NCBI GenBank assembly: GCA_002424495.1
Contig: DIKH01000285.1
Location: 2,152-13,871, forward strand
Length of the DNA stretch: 11,720 bases
DNA from: Desulfobacteraceae bacterium UBA5623
GTDB lineage: Bacteria; Desulfobacterota; DSM-4660; Desulfatiglandales; Desulfatiglandaceae
Direction of reading: 5' to 3'
In this document: piece after piece, positions 1 to 6,244 of the stretch
How the letters are laid out: every line of letters starts with the position of its first letter
Position numbering within the stretch: position 1 is the first letter of the stretch
The notes under the pieces: model-generated
Databases searched by the model: none
What the model was told of the DNA's origin: nothing
The model's input: the letters and a program-made list of their open reading frames with translations, nothing else
Made by a program: the position numbers and the translations under genes

Positions 1-62
1 TGGGGAGATGGTTTGTTTACCAATGACATTTAAAATAATTCTAATGATAGGGAGCACAAAGA

Positions 63-1520
63 ATGGATCTGAAAAATGAGTTACAAAAAATAGTTGGAGC
101 AGGCAATGTCTTGGATTCCCCGGAGATCCTGGAAGAGTATTCCACTGACAATGGGATCTATCCGCCGGGGATGCCTACAGTTGTTGTAAAGGCCGGCAAA
201 TCAGAAGATGTCGCAAAGGTAATTAATCTGGCAAATAAAAATTCCACCCCTGTAATACCTGTCAGTTCCGGGGTACATTTTCAGGGCTGCACCATCCCGT
301 ATCAGGGTGGAATAGTCCTGGATCTGTCCAACCTCAATAAGATCCTTGAAATTGACCCGCCAAACCGTAGGGTCAGGATTGAGCCTGGGGTGACCTGGGG
401 ACAGATTACGGATGAGCTTGCCAAGGAAAATATCCGTGTAATCTCACCCCTTCTGCCCCATGCGGACAGATCGGTTATAACAGACTATCTTGAAAGGGAG
501 GCGCCAGTGGTGCCCAAGTATGAATTTGCAGAGCCCCTGATGACCTATGAGATCGTGTGGCCAAATGGTGAGGTGTTCCGCACAGGTTCCGCCAGTGTCC
601 CAGGGTATCCCGATTCCCCTGCAAAAGGGACAAACCCCGCCGGTCCCGGTCTTGATTTTTACAGGCTCCCCCAAGGGGCGCAGGGGACCATGGGCGTTAT
701 CAACTGGGCCAACCTGAAACTCGAATATCTGCCCAAGATCAACAAGATCTTTTTCATGCCCTTTGAGGATATCAATGCTGCAATTGAGCCTATCTATAAA
801 ATCCCAAGGGTACATATCGGGCAGGAATTTTTTCTTCTCAATCACGTTGACCTGGCGTTGATCCTGGCCAAACAGTGGCCCGATGACTACGACAGGCTGT
901 CGGACATCCTGCCGTCATGGACCTTGATCCTTACAATCAGCGGCCCTCCCAGAAGACCGGAGGAAAGGATTGAATATGAGAAGGAGGCACTGTTTGACCT
1001 CAAAAAACAGTACTTCCAGGACATGCCCATACTGGAGGCCCTGCCGGGAGTGCCAGGAGGCGGAAGGGAACTGATTCACATGCTCAGAAAGCCCTGGCCA
1101 AAGGAAGAAGTATATTGGAAGAACCGATTGAGCGGCGCATGCCAGAGCCTTTTCTTTATTGCCAGGCCTGAAGACGCCCCATCTTTTTATGAAAAGGTTG
1201 TAGATGAGGCGCCCAAATACGGATATCCTCTGGAAGACCTGGGCGTGTACCTCCAGCCAATAGAACAATCACGAGTCTGTCATCTGGAATTCAACATGTT
1301 CTATGACCCTGATGACCCGATTGAAAGGGAAAAGATCAGGATCATGAACCGTGAACTTGCCCAGGATCTGCTGGATATGGGGGCGATATTTACACGGCCT
1401 TATGGAGACCTTGCAGACATGGTCTATGAAAAGGCGACATCATATACTACTGCATTAAAGAGGGTCAAAAAGATGTTTGATCCCAATAATATTATGAATC
1501 CCGGGAGACTATGTTTCTAA
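63..1520 (+). CDS. FAD-binding oxidase of the VAO/GlcD family (subunit 1)
   Basis: This 485-residue protein is a PCMH-type FAD oxidoreductase (vanillyl-alcohol oxidase / GlcD / 4-cresol dehydrogenase superfamily). Residues 38-115 carry the N-terminal FAD half-domain: a PTVVVKAGKSEDV strand, the PVIPVSSG loop at 63-70, then VLDLSNLNKI and EPGVTWGQI. The C-terminus ends in FDPNNIMNPGR, the usual VAO/FAD-oxidase C-terminal signature. It is odd in two places. The normal GGGT-L-G loop reads SSGVHFQGCT (68-77), with H72 and C76, which could bind flavin covalently or another ligand. The second glycine-rich loop is replaced by LPHADRS at 131-137, where the sister oxidase in this operon has PGGGSQVG. 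AGGAG-like AGGGAG at 49-54, 8 nt upstream, supports the ATG. It is the first gene of a three-gene operon, 71 nt before the Fe-S gene. The substrate is unknown; an alcohol, hydroxy acid or aromatic is inferred from the family. Confidence 0.88.
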   Translation: MDLKNELQKIVGAGNVLDSPEILEEYSTDNGIYPPGMPTVVVKAGKSEDVAKVINLANKNSTPVIPVSSGVHFQGCTIPYQGGIVLDLSNLNKILEIDPPNRRVRIEPGVTWGQITDELAKENIRVISPLLPHADRSVITDYLEREAPVVPKYEFAEPLMTYEIVWPNGEVFRTGSASVPGYPDSPAKGTNPAGPGLDFYRLPQGAQGTMGVINWANLKLEYLPKINKIFFMPFEDINAAIEPIYKIPRVHIGQEFFLLNHVDLALILAKQWPDDYDRLSDILPSWTLILTISGPPRRPEERIEYEKEALFDLKKQYFQDMPILEALPGVPGGGRELIHMLRKPWPKEEVYWKNRLSGACQSLFFIARPEDAPSFYEKVVDEAPKYGYPLEDLGVYLQPIEQSRVCHLEFNMFYDPDDPIEREKIRIMNRELAQDLLDMGAIFTRPYGDLADMVYEKATSYTTALKRVKKMFDPNNIMNPGRLCF

Positions 1521-1528
1521 CTTGCGCC

Positions 1529-1558
1529 GAACGAACACGGATCATTTCCCCTTCGTTC
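1529..1558. repeat. Short inverted repeat between oxidase and Fe-S gene
   Basis: GAACGAA (1529-1535) and TTCGTTC (1552-1558) are perfect 7-bp complements around a 16-nt loop, just after the stop of the first oxidase. There is no T-tract, so this is not an intrinsic terminator. It might be a weak mRNA hairpin setting the relative levels of the two genes, or chance. Confidence 0.35.
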
Positions 1559-1591
1559 AGGCAATAACTCTATTACAAGGAGCAGAAGAAC

Positions 1592-2884
1592 ATGCCTGAA
1601 GAATATGTAAAATTTGACCTTACTGATATGAAGAATTTTGAATATGACATGAAACGCTGTGTCCGGTGCAAGGGATGCAAATGGGTGGATCACATCTACA
1701 TGCCTGGCGCAACTTACAGCACCAGGTGCCCCAGTGAAAAGAGGTATCTGTTTGATTCTTTTTCCGCCTGGGGCAGGCTCCGCTTGGCCTTAAGCCTATT
1801 AAACGGCAGGATCGAGTTCAACGACCGGTTTGTAGAGGCCATATACAAGTGCCAGCTCTGCGGCGCATGTGACGCAGGCTGCAAAAGAAACCTGGATCTT
1901 GAGATCGGCTCAGCCCTGGAATCTCTTCGCATCAAGTGCGTTGCCGACGGATTCGGCCCAATGCCGGAACATAAGGCTATCGCGGAAAAGATCGAAAAAG
2001 AACATAACGTGTTCGGCGGTCCCGCCGATAACCGAGATAAATGGGCGAAGGGCATCCAAACCGATGACAAGGCGGAGTTTGTTTATTTTGTCGGCTGTTA
2101 CGGATCATACAAGATGCAGGGGATTCCAAAGGCGACCGCAAATATCTTAAAGGCCACAGGGCAGTCTTTCAAGATCATGGGATCAGATGAGTATTGCTGC
2201 GGCTATCCGCTCTATTCCACCGGTCAGATTGAAAAGGCCAAAAAAGTGGCACAGCACAATATTGACACCATAGCAAAATCCGGCGCAAAGACTGTGATCA
2301 CCGCCTGTGCTGAGTGTTACAAGACCCTGAAGGTGGATTACCCCAAGATGTTCAACAAGTCCACCAGCGATATGGGATACCAAGTGATTCACCTGGTTGA
2401 ATTTGTAGCGGACCAGATGGAAAAGGGTACAATCAAATTCAAGAACAACATTGACATGCGTGTGACCTATCACGATGCCTGTAACCTCGCACGCATGAGC
2501 GAGCCCTGGGTGTACTGGGAAGGAAAGAGGAAACTCTACGGTATTACGGAGCCGACAGCCCCCAGGCGGAAAGGGACCCATGGCGTATATCATCAGCCAA
2601 GAAATATCCTGAAGGCCATCCCCGGGATTGACTACGTGGATATGATCCGTATCAGGGAAAACGCCTGGTGCTGCGGGGCCGGAGGCGGTGTAGCAGAGGC
2701 TTTCCCCGAATTTGCACAGTGGTCTGCCGAAGAACGGCTGGAAGAAGTGGATGAGGTGGGCGCCGCGGCCCTGATTACTGCATGTCCGAGATGCAAAGAC
2801 AACTTCTCAAAGGCGATCAATGCCTCTGGTGACAATATCAAGGTGATGGACATTGCTGAAATGATAAATGAAGCTATTAAATAG
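1592..2884 (+). CDS. Fe-S / CCG-domain oxidoreductase subunit (HdrD/GlcF-like)
   Basis: This 430-residue electron-transfer subunit resembles HdrD, GlpC and GlcF. Two N-terminal cysteine groups suit Fe-S clusters. The first is C23-x2-C26-x2-C29 with C46 in RCPS, an atypical spacing. The second is a classical ferredoxin set, C87-x2-C90-x2-C93-x3-C97. Two CCG (DUF224) domains follow: GCYGS...C202-C203-G...ACAEC, then HDACN...C360-C361-G...ACPRC. In heterodisulfide reductase such CCG cysteines ligate a special [4Fe-4S] cluster; in GlcF-type proteins they belong to the route from FAD to membrane acceptor. No membrane segment is visible, so it is probably soluble or peripheral. AAGGAG at 1577-1582, 9 nt upstream, supports the ATG. 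It lies between two FAD oxidases and its stop codon overlaps the ribosome binding site of the next gene, implying a stable three-subunit complex. The electron acceptor (quinone, DsrC-like thiol or other) cannot be read from sequence. Confidence 0.9.
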   Translation: MPEEYVKFDLTDMKNFEYDMKRCVRCKGCKWVDHIYMPGATYSTRCPSEKRYLFDSFSAWGRLRLALSLLNGRIEFNDRFVEAIYKCQLCGACDAGCKRNLDLEIGSALESLRIKCVADGFGPMPEHKAIAEKIEKEHNVFGGPADNRDKWAKGIQTDDKAEFVYFVGCYGSYKMQGIPKATANILKATGQSFKIMGSDEYCCGYPLYSTGQIEKAKKVAQHNIDTIAKSGAKTVITACAECYKTLKVDYPKMFNKSTSDMGYQVIHLVEFVADQMEKGTIKFKNNIDMRVTYHDACNLARMSEPWVYWEGKRKLYGITEPTAPRRKGTHGVYHQPRNILKAIPGIDYVDMIRIRENAWCCGAGGGVAEAFPEFAQWSAEERLEEVDEVGAAALITACPRCKDNFSKAINASGDNIKVMDIAEMINEAIK

Positions 2885-2893
2885 GAGGTTAAA

Positions 2894-4522
2894 ATGACTA
2901 TTCCTCAAGCTGCATATAAAGTACTTGAAGCCATTGTGGGTCCTGACTATATCTCGCAGGACCCGATTGATTGCGAGGCACATACGCCAGGCCCTAACGG
3001 CTTTGAAACCGATCTTGGAGTCGCAACCATTCTCAAATCCCCAGGCTGCGTAATATTTCCCTCGACAACCGAAGAGGTCCAGAAAATCGTAAAGACATGC
3101 AACCGCTACAAGGTTCCCTTTATCCCCATCAGCACACAGTGGTGGTCCGGCCGCGGCGCCGCCAAGGTCGAAGATGCGCTGATGATTGATTTAAAGAGAA
3201 TGGATCAGTGCGATATAGACGACAAGCATATGTTTGCGGTTGTCGGCTCTGGCCTTATCTATTCCCAGTTGCAGGAAGAGGCGATGAAACGCGGCCTTTA
3301 TACCACTATCCCGGGCGGCGGCTCACAGGTGGGTGTTGTAGCAAATCATATCCTTTATGGAAGTTCTCCATTGAACTACCGCACATGCATTGCAAACAGG
3401 CGTATCCTTGGTGTTGAATGGGTCCTGCCCGACGGTGAGATATTGAGACTGGGCTCCTGCGCCCTGGATAAGGACGACTATCTCTGGGGAGAAGGCATAG
3501 GCCCGGATTTGAGGGGCATGATCCGCGGGTTTTCACCAGGATGGATGGGTTCCATGGGTATTGTGACAAAGATGTCGGTGAAGCTGGTCCCGTTTCAGCC
3601 GGATAAACCCATGCCGGTTGGAATTTCACCTGACACCGCGGTCGAACTGCCTCTAAAGAGGATCAACTGGTATAATTTTATCCTGCCCAGCAAAGACGCC
3701 CTGGTAAAGGCCATGTATGAGATAGCCAATGCTGAGATCGGGGCAGGGCTTACCAAGGTGCCCCTTTTCTGGCGCGCCATTGCCAAGGCCAACAACAAAG
3801 AGGAGTTCTGGGAGCTGTGGGATCAGGAATCAGAGGAAACCGTGGCCGCCATGAACGTGCTCAGGGTGCTCCTGATCGGCTTTACTTCTGAAAAACAGCT
3901 GGAATATGAGGAAAGGGTCCTCCAGGATATTATCGTCAAGGATCTTGGCGGAAAGCAGACCAGGACAAAACCCACGGATGAGTCCTGGGTAAAGAATGCG
4001 GATTCCGCCAGCATGTGGATGATGTGTGGTGGTTACACATCCCTGGAATTTGACTTTGAGGCCATAAGCCATGCAGTGGCAAAGGGCGTGGACTGCTCCA
4101 AGCTTAAAAAAGGCTACACCCCGCCGCTGATGAAGGCATACGGCGACCAGGGCTGGTTCCAGGTGGGCGATTACGGACACCTGGCCCTGTTCGAGTTCCT
4201 GACCTATCAGGATCCGGATGACGAGCAGAAGCACAAGGTGGATGAGTGGTCAGTGGCCCTTTCCAAGATGAACATAGAAAACCGGTACTACACGGCCCAG
4301 CTTGCATCACACAAGCCCCTGTTCCTCACTGGCCCGGCATACGGACCTGATTATCACAAGTGGATGATCAAGTTTAAGGAAGAGTTTGACCCGGATGCCC
4401 TGTCCAATCCGCCAGGACCGGCTGATACGGATTTATTTATCCAGGAAGCGGAGTGGATGCAGAAGGTAAAGGACTGGCCAGCACCAAAGATAGATGCCAA
4501 TAAAAATCCGAAGTTTGAATAA
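2894..4522 (+). CDS. FAD-binding oxidase of the VAO/GlcD family (subunit 2)
   Basis: This 542-residue VAO-superfamily flavoprotein is a distant paralogue of the first oxidase. The first FAD half-domain includes VIFPSTTEEVQKI (53-65), PFIPIS (75-80) and MIDLKRM (97-103). The second includes the loop PGGGSQVGVVANH (140-152) and VLPDGEILRLGS. The C-terminus has FDPDALSNPPGP, a variant of the DPxxxxNPG signature, then about 35 extra residues. The usual GGGTxLxG loop reads TQWWSGRG (81-88), with a striking Trp pair W83-W84 that may line the flavin or substrate pocket. AGGAGG at 2883-2888, starting inside the previous stop codon and 5 nt before the ATG, gives tight translational coupling. The gene ends just before a strong terminator and so closes the operon. 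It probably supplies the FAD-bearing catalytic subunit, because its glycine loop is intact while that of the sister is not; this is inference. The substrate is unknown. Confidence 0.88.
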   Translation: MTIPQAAYKVLEAIVGPDYISQDPIDCEAHTPGPNGFETDLGVATILKSPGCVIFPSTTEEVQKIVKTCNRYKVPFIPISTQWWSGRGAAKVEDALMIDLKRMDQCDIDDKHMFAVVGSGLIYSQLQEEAMKRGLYTTIPGGGSQVGVVANHILYGSSPLNYRTCIANRRILGVEWVLPDGEILRLGSCALDKDDYLWGEGIGPDLRGMIRGFSPGWMGSMGIVTKMSVKLVPFQPDKPMPVGISPDTAVELPLKRINWYNFILPSKDALVKAMYEIANAEIGAGLTKVPLFWRAIAKANNKEEFWELWDQESEETVAAMNVLRVLLIGFTSEKQLEYEERVLQDIIVKDLGGKQTRTKPTDESWVKNADSASMWMMCGGYTSLEFDFEAISHAVAKGVDCSKLKKGYTPPLMKAYGDQGWFQVGDYGHLALFEFLTYQDPDDEQKHKVDEWSVALSKMNIENRYYTAQLASHKPLFLTGPAYGPDYHKWMIKFKEEFDPDALSNPPGPADTDLFIQEAEWMQKVKDWPAPKIDANKNPKFE

Positions 4523-4546
4523 TCTTTGACATAACAGAACAAAACA

Positions 4547-4577
4547 AAAGCCCCACCGTTTTTGGTGGGGCTTTTTT
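4547..4577 (+). terminator. Intrinsic terminator of the oxidase operon
   Basis: The stem GCCCCACC (4550-4557) pairs perfectly with GGTGGGGC (4564-4571) around a 6-nt loop, followed by six T residues (4572-4577). An A-rich stretch before the stem (4541-4549) gives a U-rich tail on the opposite strand, so the element can also stop the convergent antitoxin transcript ending at 4652. Confidence 0.95.
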
Positions 4578-4651
4578 GTCAGGGTTAAAATAATTATGGG
4601 TGGGCTCGATTGGTAAAACGATATTTATGGGCTTACCTTGGGAAGCAGGTC

Positions 4652-4936
4652 CTATGTAAGGCTGTTAAGGGATTCAAGCAAATGCTCAGCACGAATATTT
4701 CCCTTAACTCCCATATCAGACAAAAGGTCAATAGCTTCAGAAAGTGTAAGGCCTAATAAATCAGACGCCTCTCGTAAGCTTATTCTGCCTTCCCGGTATG
4801 TTTTTGCAACGTAGAATTCGAATCCGATTCTTGCCAGTTTCCTGAACGACTGAGTTTTATCTATTTTCTCTAAATTGGACACAAACTCAACCGCGTCATC
4901 AATTTCTTGCGGAATTCGAATGGATTTTACCTTCAT
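4652..4936 (-). CDS. UPF0175-family antitoxin
   Basis: This 94-residue protein has two parts. Residues 1-45 (KSIRIPQEIDDAV...) look like a ribbon-helix-helix DNA-binding N-terminus. Residues 46-77 (YREGRISLREASDLLGLTLSEAIDLL) are the UPF0175 helix-turn-helix-like core. UPF0175 proteins commonly pair with PIN-domain toxins and act as antitoxin and operon repressor. The ATG overlaps the stop of the upstream PIN gene as ATGA (4936-4933). A GGAG at 4948-4945, 8 nt before the ATG, provides its own ribosome binding site. The order is reversed from the usual antitoxin-first layout. The gene converges on the oxidase operon and probably shares its terminator. The family assignment is firm; the antitoxin role is inferred from the pairing. 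Confidence 0.82.
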   Translation of the reverse strand: MKVKSIRIPQEIDDAVEFVSNLEKIDKTQSFRKLARIGFEFYVAKTYREGRISLREASDLLGLTLSEAIDLLSDMGVKGNIRAEHLLESLNSLT

Positions 4937-5403
4937 TTTTCTTTCTCCGCCAGCAGTATTACAGTACTGTATTCGTCTTTACTGATAAAAGGCGCCAACT
5001 TGTCCATAGCCTTTGAAAATGCAGCCCGATCAATGTTGTTGTCGGCAAAGAGTTTGAAAATTATAAGCGCCGGTAGAATAAAGGGAATATCATTTGCTAT
5101 CAGCCTGCGGGTCAACTTTGCATCATCAGTGGCCGCCACATCATAATCAGAATTTCTGAACTGGCCCAGTAATGCGTCATCTCCGTTATTAAATTTTGAT
5201 GGAGATTCTGATACCTTAATGACATTAGATTCGATGTTCTCCTCCACAATAAAGGCATCTTCGCACCCTTTGGATTTGCCAGACAACACCACTTCCTTTT
5301 GTACTATGTCGGGTATGACTATTTGATATCGTCTTCCAATGAGATCTTTCAAGCCAGCCTTGGTAATCTTGATCAGGCAGTCTGAGTCCATTAATATCTT
5401 CAT
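4933..5403 (-). CDS. PIN-domain toxin (VapC/DUF3368-like nuclease)
   Basis: This is a PIN-domain RNase of 156 residues from the ATG at 5403. It opens with MKILMDSDCLIK, the canonical first PIN strand with D6. Further likely metal-binding acids are E37 (PDIVQKEVV), D75-D76 (NNGDDALLG) and D93-D94 (AATDDAKL), the last being the usual T-D-D motif. Such toxins cleave tRNA or other RNA with Mg2+. The open frame extends to a TTG at 5439, but that TTG is part of a consensus -35 box, and the in-frame ATG at 5412 lies in the -10 box. The ATG at 5403 therefore fits both the promoter and the domain boundary. There is no Shine-Dalgarno sequence before it, which suggests a leaderless message. The gene overlaps the downstream UPF0175 antitoxin by 4 nt. 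The toxin activity is inferred from the family and the pairing. Confidence 0.83.
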   Translation of the reverse strand: MKILMDSDCLIKITKAGLKDLIGRRYQIVIPDIVQKEVVLSGKSKGCEDAFIVEENIESNVIKVSESPSKFNNGDDALLGQFRNSDYDVAATDDAKLTRRLIANDIPFILPALIIFKLFADNNIDRAAFSKAMDKLAPFISKDEYSTVILLAEKEK

Positions 5404-5410
5404 GTAGTTC

Positions 5411-5439
5411 ATCGTAAACAAAAAATTACAATCTGTCAA
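5411..5439 (-). promoter_or_regulatory. Sigma-70 promoter of the PIN-UPF0175 module
   Basis: Read on the minus strand, TTGACA (5439-5434) is a perfect -35 box and TACGAT (5416-5411) a 4/6 -10 box, with a 17-nt spacer. Exactly 7 nt separate the -10 box from the ATG at 5403, so transcription should begin at or within a base of the start codon. No strong palindrome overlaps it. Confidence 0.7.
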
Positions 5440-5511
5440 TCAATTTCATATGGTTGCCCTGAAAATGATAGTTAAAAGACTTCCACCTGCATCTTCAGGC
5501 CGTTCCACAAG

Positions 5512-5543
5512 CCAGCACAGGCAGAGCTTATATCAAGTGCTGG
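5512..5543. repeat. Inverted repeat CCAGCAC/GTGCTGG
   Basis: CCAGCAC (5512-5518) and GTGCTGG (5537-5543) form a perfect 7-bp stem with an 18-nt loop. There is no T-tract. It is the first of three closely spaced inverted repeats in this spacer. Confidence 0.5.
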
Positions 5544-5561
5544 ACTGAATTGGGAAAGAAT

Positions 5562-5582
5562 GGGACAAAAAGGGCCTGTCCC
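5562..5582. repeat. Inverted repeat GGGACA/TGTCCC
   Basis: GGGACA (5562-5567) and TGTCCC (5577-5582) enclose a 9-nt loop. From memory, GGGACAGG-type motifs recur beside Y1 (REP-associated) transposases in proteobacterial genomes. That link cannot be verified here. Confidence 0.5.
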
Positions 5583-5661
5583 CAAGTTCCAGTCTCAAAA
5601 TCTTTTGTGGCGGTTTCAGCATGCCGGATGGAAGTTGGGAAAATAGGGAAAATAGAAAGGT

Positions 5662-5736
5662 GGACTGCGTTATCGGTCGGAATTCCTTGTGCGGCGTACT
5701 GGTAGCACTCCTCCGGGGGATTCCTCTATCCAGTCC
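5662..5736. repeat. 75-nt nested imperfect palindrome
   Basis: Three collinear stems nest in 75 nt. The outer is GGACTG (5662-5667) with CAGTCC (5731-5736). The middle is GGAATTCC (5679-5686) with GGGATTCC (5717-5724), 8 bp with one G-U. The inner is GTGC (5689-5692) with GCAC (5705-5708), closing a 12-nt loop. Internal loops are asymmetric (11 versus 6 nt, and 2 versus 8 nt). It could be a dispersed palindromic repeat, a MITE-like remnant, or a structured RNA. It lacks attC-type GTTRRRY ends. Confidence 0.6.
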
Positions 5737-5804
5737 TTGCCAAAATTATTTTTTAAAGTCTATGGCATCGCGGTTGGCGGTGCATGCTATGTGTCCCGTT
5801 CGGC

Positions 5805-5833
5805 TTGACAACGGCAGAATAAATACGTACAAT
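5805..5833 (+). promoter_or_regulatory. Sigma-70 promoter of the VapC-Phd module
   Basis: TTGACA (5805-5810), a 17-nt spacer and TACAAT (5828-5833, 5/6) make a near-consensus promoter. The VapC ATG at 5841 begins after exactly 7 nt, so the transcript is predicted to start at the start codon. This is the same geometry as the promoter of the divergent PIN gene. Confidence 0.8.
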
Positions 5834-5838
5834 TGTAC
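5827..5838. promoter_or_regulatory. Palindromic operator candidate over the VapC -10 box
   Basis: GTACAATTGTAC is a perfect 12-bp palindrome that contains the -10 hexamer and ends 2 nt before the VapC start codon. A dimer of the downstream Phd/YefM-like antitoxin bound here would block RNA polymerase, the normal autoregulation of such modules. Binding itself is inferred. Confidence 0.65.
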
Positions 5839-5840
5839 CC

Positions 5841-6230
5841 ATGAAGATAATTGCTGACACTAATACATTCATAGCTGTTGCTTTAAATGAGCCTGAAAAA
5901 AATATAATTATTAGACTTACTGAAGGCCATAATTTAGTTGCACCTGAAGTTTTGCCCTTTGAGATTGGAAACGCATTAACAGCAATGATGAAAAAAAACA
6001 CTTTGAAGAAAGAGGAAGTGGCCTCAGCGTGGGAGATGGTGCAGCAGATACCGGTTGATTTGAGGCGTACCGACATAAAATCGGCATTAAAAATCGCGAC
6101 AAAATTTAACATATACGCATATGATGCCTATTTTTTAGAATGCGCTGATAGCCTCCGAAGCCCGTTACTTACCCTCGACCCTGGCATGAAGAGGGTTGCA
6201 CGGGAGATAGGAATTGCGATTTTGGAGTAG
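5841..6230 (+). CDS. vapC: VapC-type PIN-domain toxin
   Basis: This 129-residue PIN-domain ribonuclease has all the expected acidic residues. D6 is in MKIIADTNTFI, E41 in LPFEIGNAL, D95 in YAYDAYFLECA and D113 in LTLDPGMKRVA. Length and motif spacing match standard VapC toxins, which cleave initiator tRNA or rRNA using Mg2+. The ATG at 5841 lies 7 nt behind the -10 box with no Shine-Dalgarno sequence, predicting a leaderless message. The antitoxin gene follows after 14 nt, so the toxin is upstream of the antitoxin, opposite to the usual VapBC order. The gene is richer in A and T than the flanking housekeeping genes, in keeping with horizontal spread. The symbol is given for the family only; the partner is Phd-like rather than classical VapB. 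Confidence 0.88.
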   Translation: MKIIADTNTFIAVALNEPEKNIIIRLTEGHNLVAPEVLPFEIGNALTAMMKKNTLKKEEVASAWEMVQQIPVDLRRTDIKSALKIATKFNIYAYDAYFLECADSLRSPLLTLDPGMKRVAREIGIAILE

Positions 6231-6238
6231 TGGAGTAG
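6223..6238 (+). repeat. Tandem TGGAGTAG duplication carrying the antitoxin RBS
   Basis: TGGAGTAG occurs twice back to back (6223-6230 and 6231-6238). The first copy ends in the TAG stop of VapC. The second supplies a GGAG 9 nt before the antitoxin ATG. The duplication may have created the ribosome binding site of the antitoxin gene. Confidence 0.6.
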
Positions 6239-6244
6239 AATATC

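Larger units (their letters stand above)
5440..5804. other. Non-coding spacer between divergent toxin-antitoxin modules
   Basis: About 365 nt lie between the two toxin promoters. The only sizeable open frame (5621-5857) has no recognisable domain, runs through a hairpin element and overlaps the VapC start, so it is not called. The stretch holds three inverted repeats (5512-5543, 5562-5582, 5662-5736) and a tandem GGGAAAATA/GGGAAAATA at about 5638-5655. It looks like intergenic palindromic-repeat DNA, possibly left by small mobile elements. Confidence 0.6.

Noticed and set aside
444..845. 133-codon minus-strand frame within the first oxidase
   Set aside because: It is antisense to a strongly supported flavoprotein; its Cys-rich look comes from Gly/Pro codons on the other strand.
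5404..5439. Longer start (TTG at 5439 or ATG at 5412) for the minus-strand PIN gene
   Set aside because: These codons coincide with the -35 and -10 boxes, so they would not be in the transcript; the PIN fold starts at 5403.
5662..5736. Integron attC site
   Set aside because: The ends do not match the RYYYAAC/GTTRRRY core sites, and no integrase or cassette array is present.
5621..5857. 78-codon open frame before VapC, considered as a missing upstream antitoxin
   Set aside because: It has no antitoxin-like helix or strand pattern, contains many Cys/Arg-rich stretches typical of non-coding DNA, runs through the 75-nt palindrome and both promoter boxes, and a good Phd-like antitoxin lies downstream.
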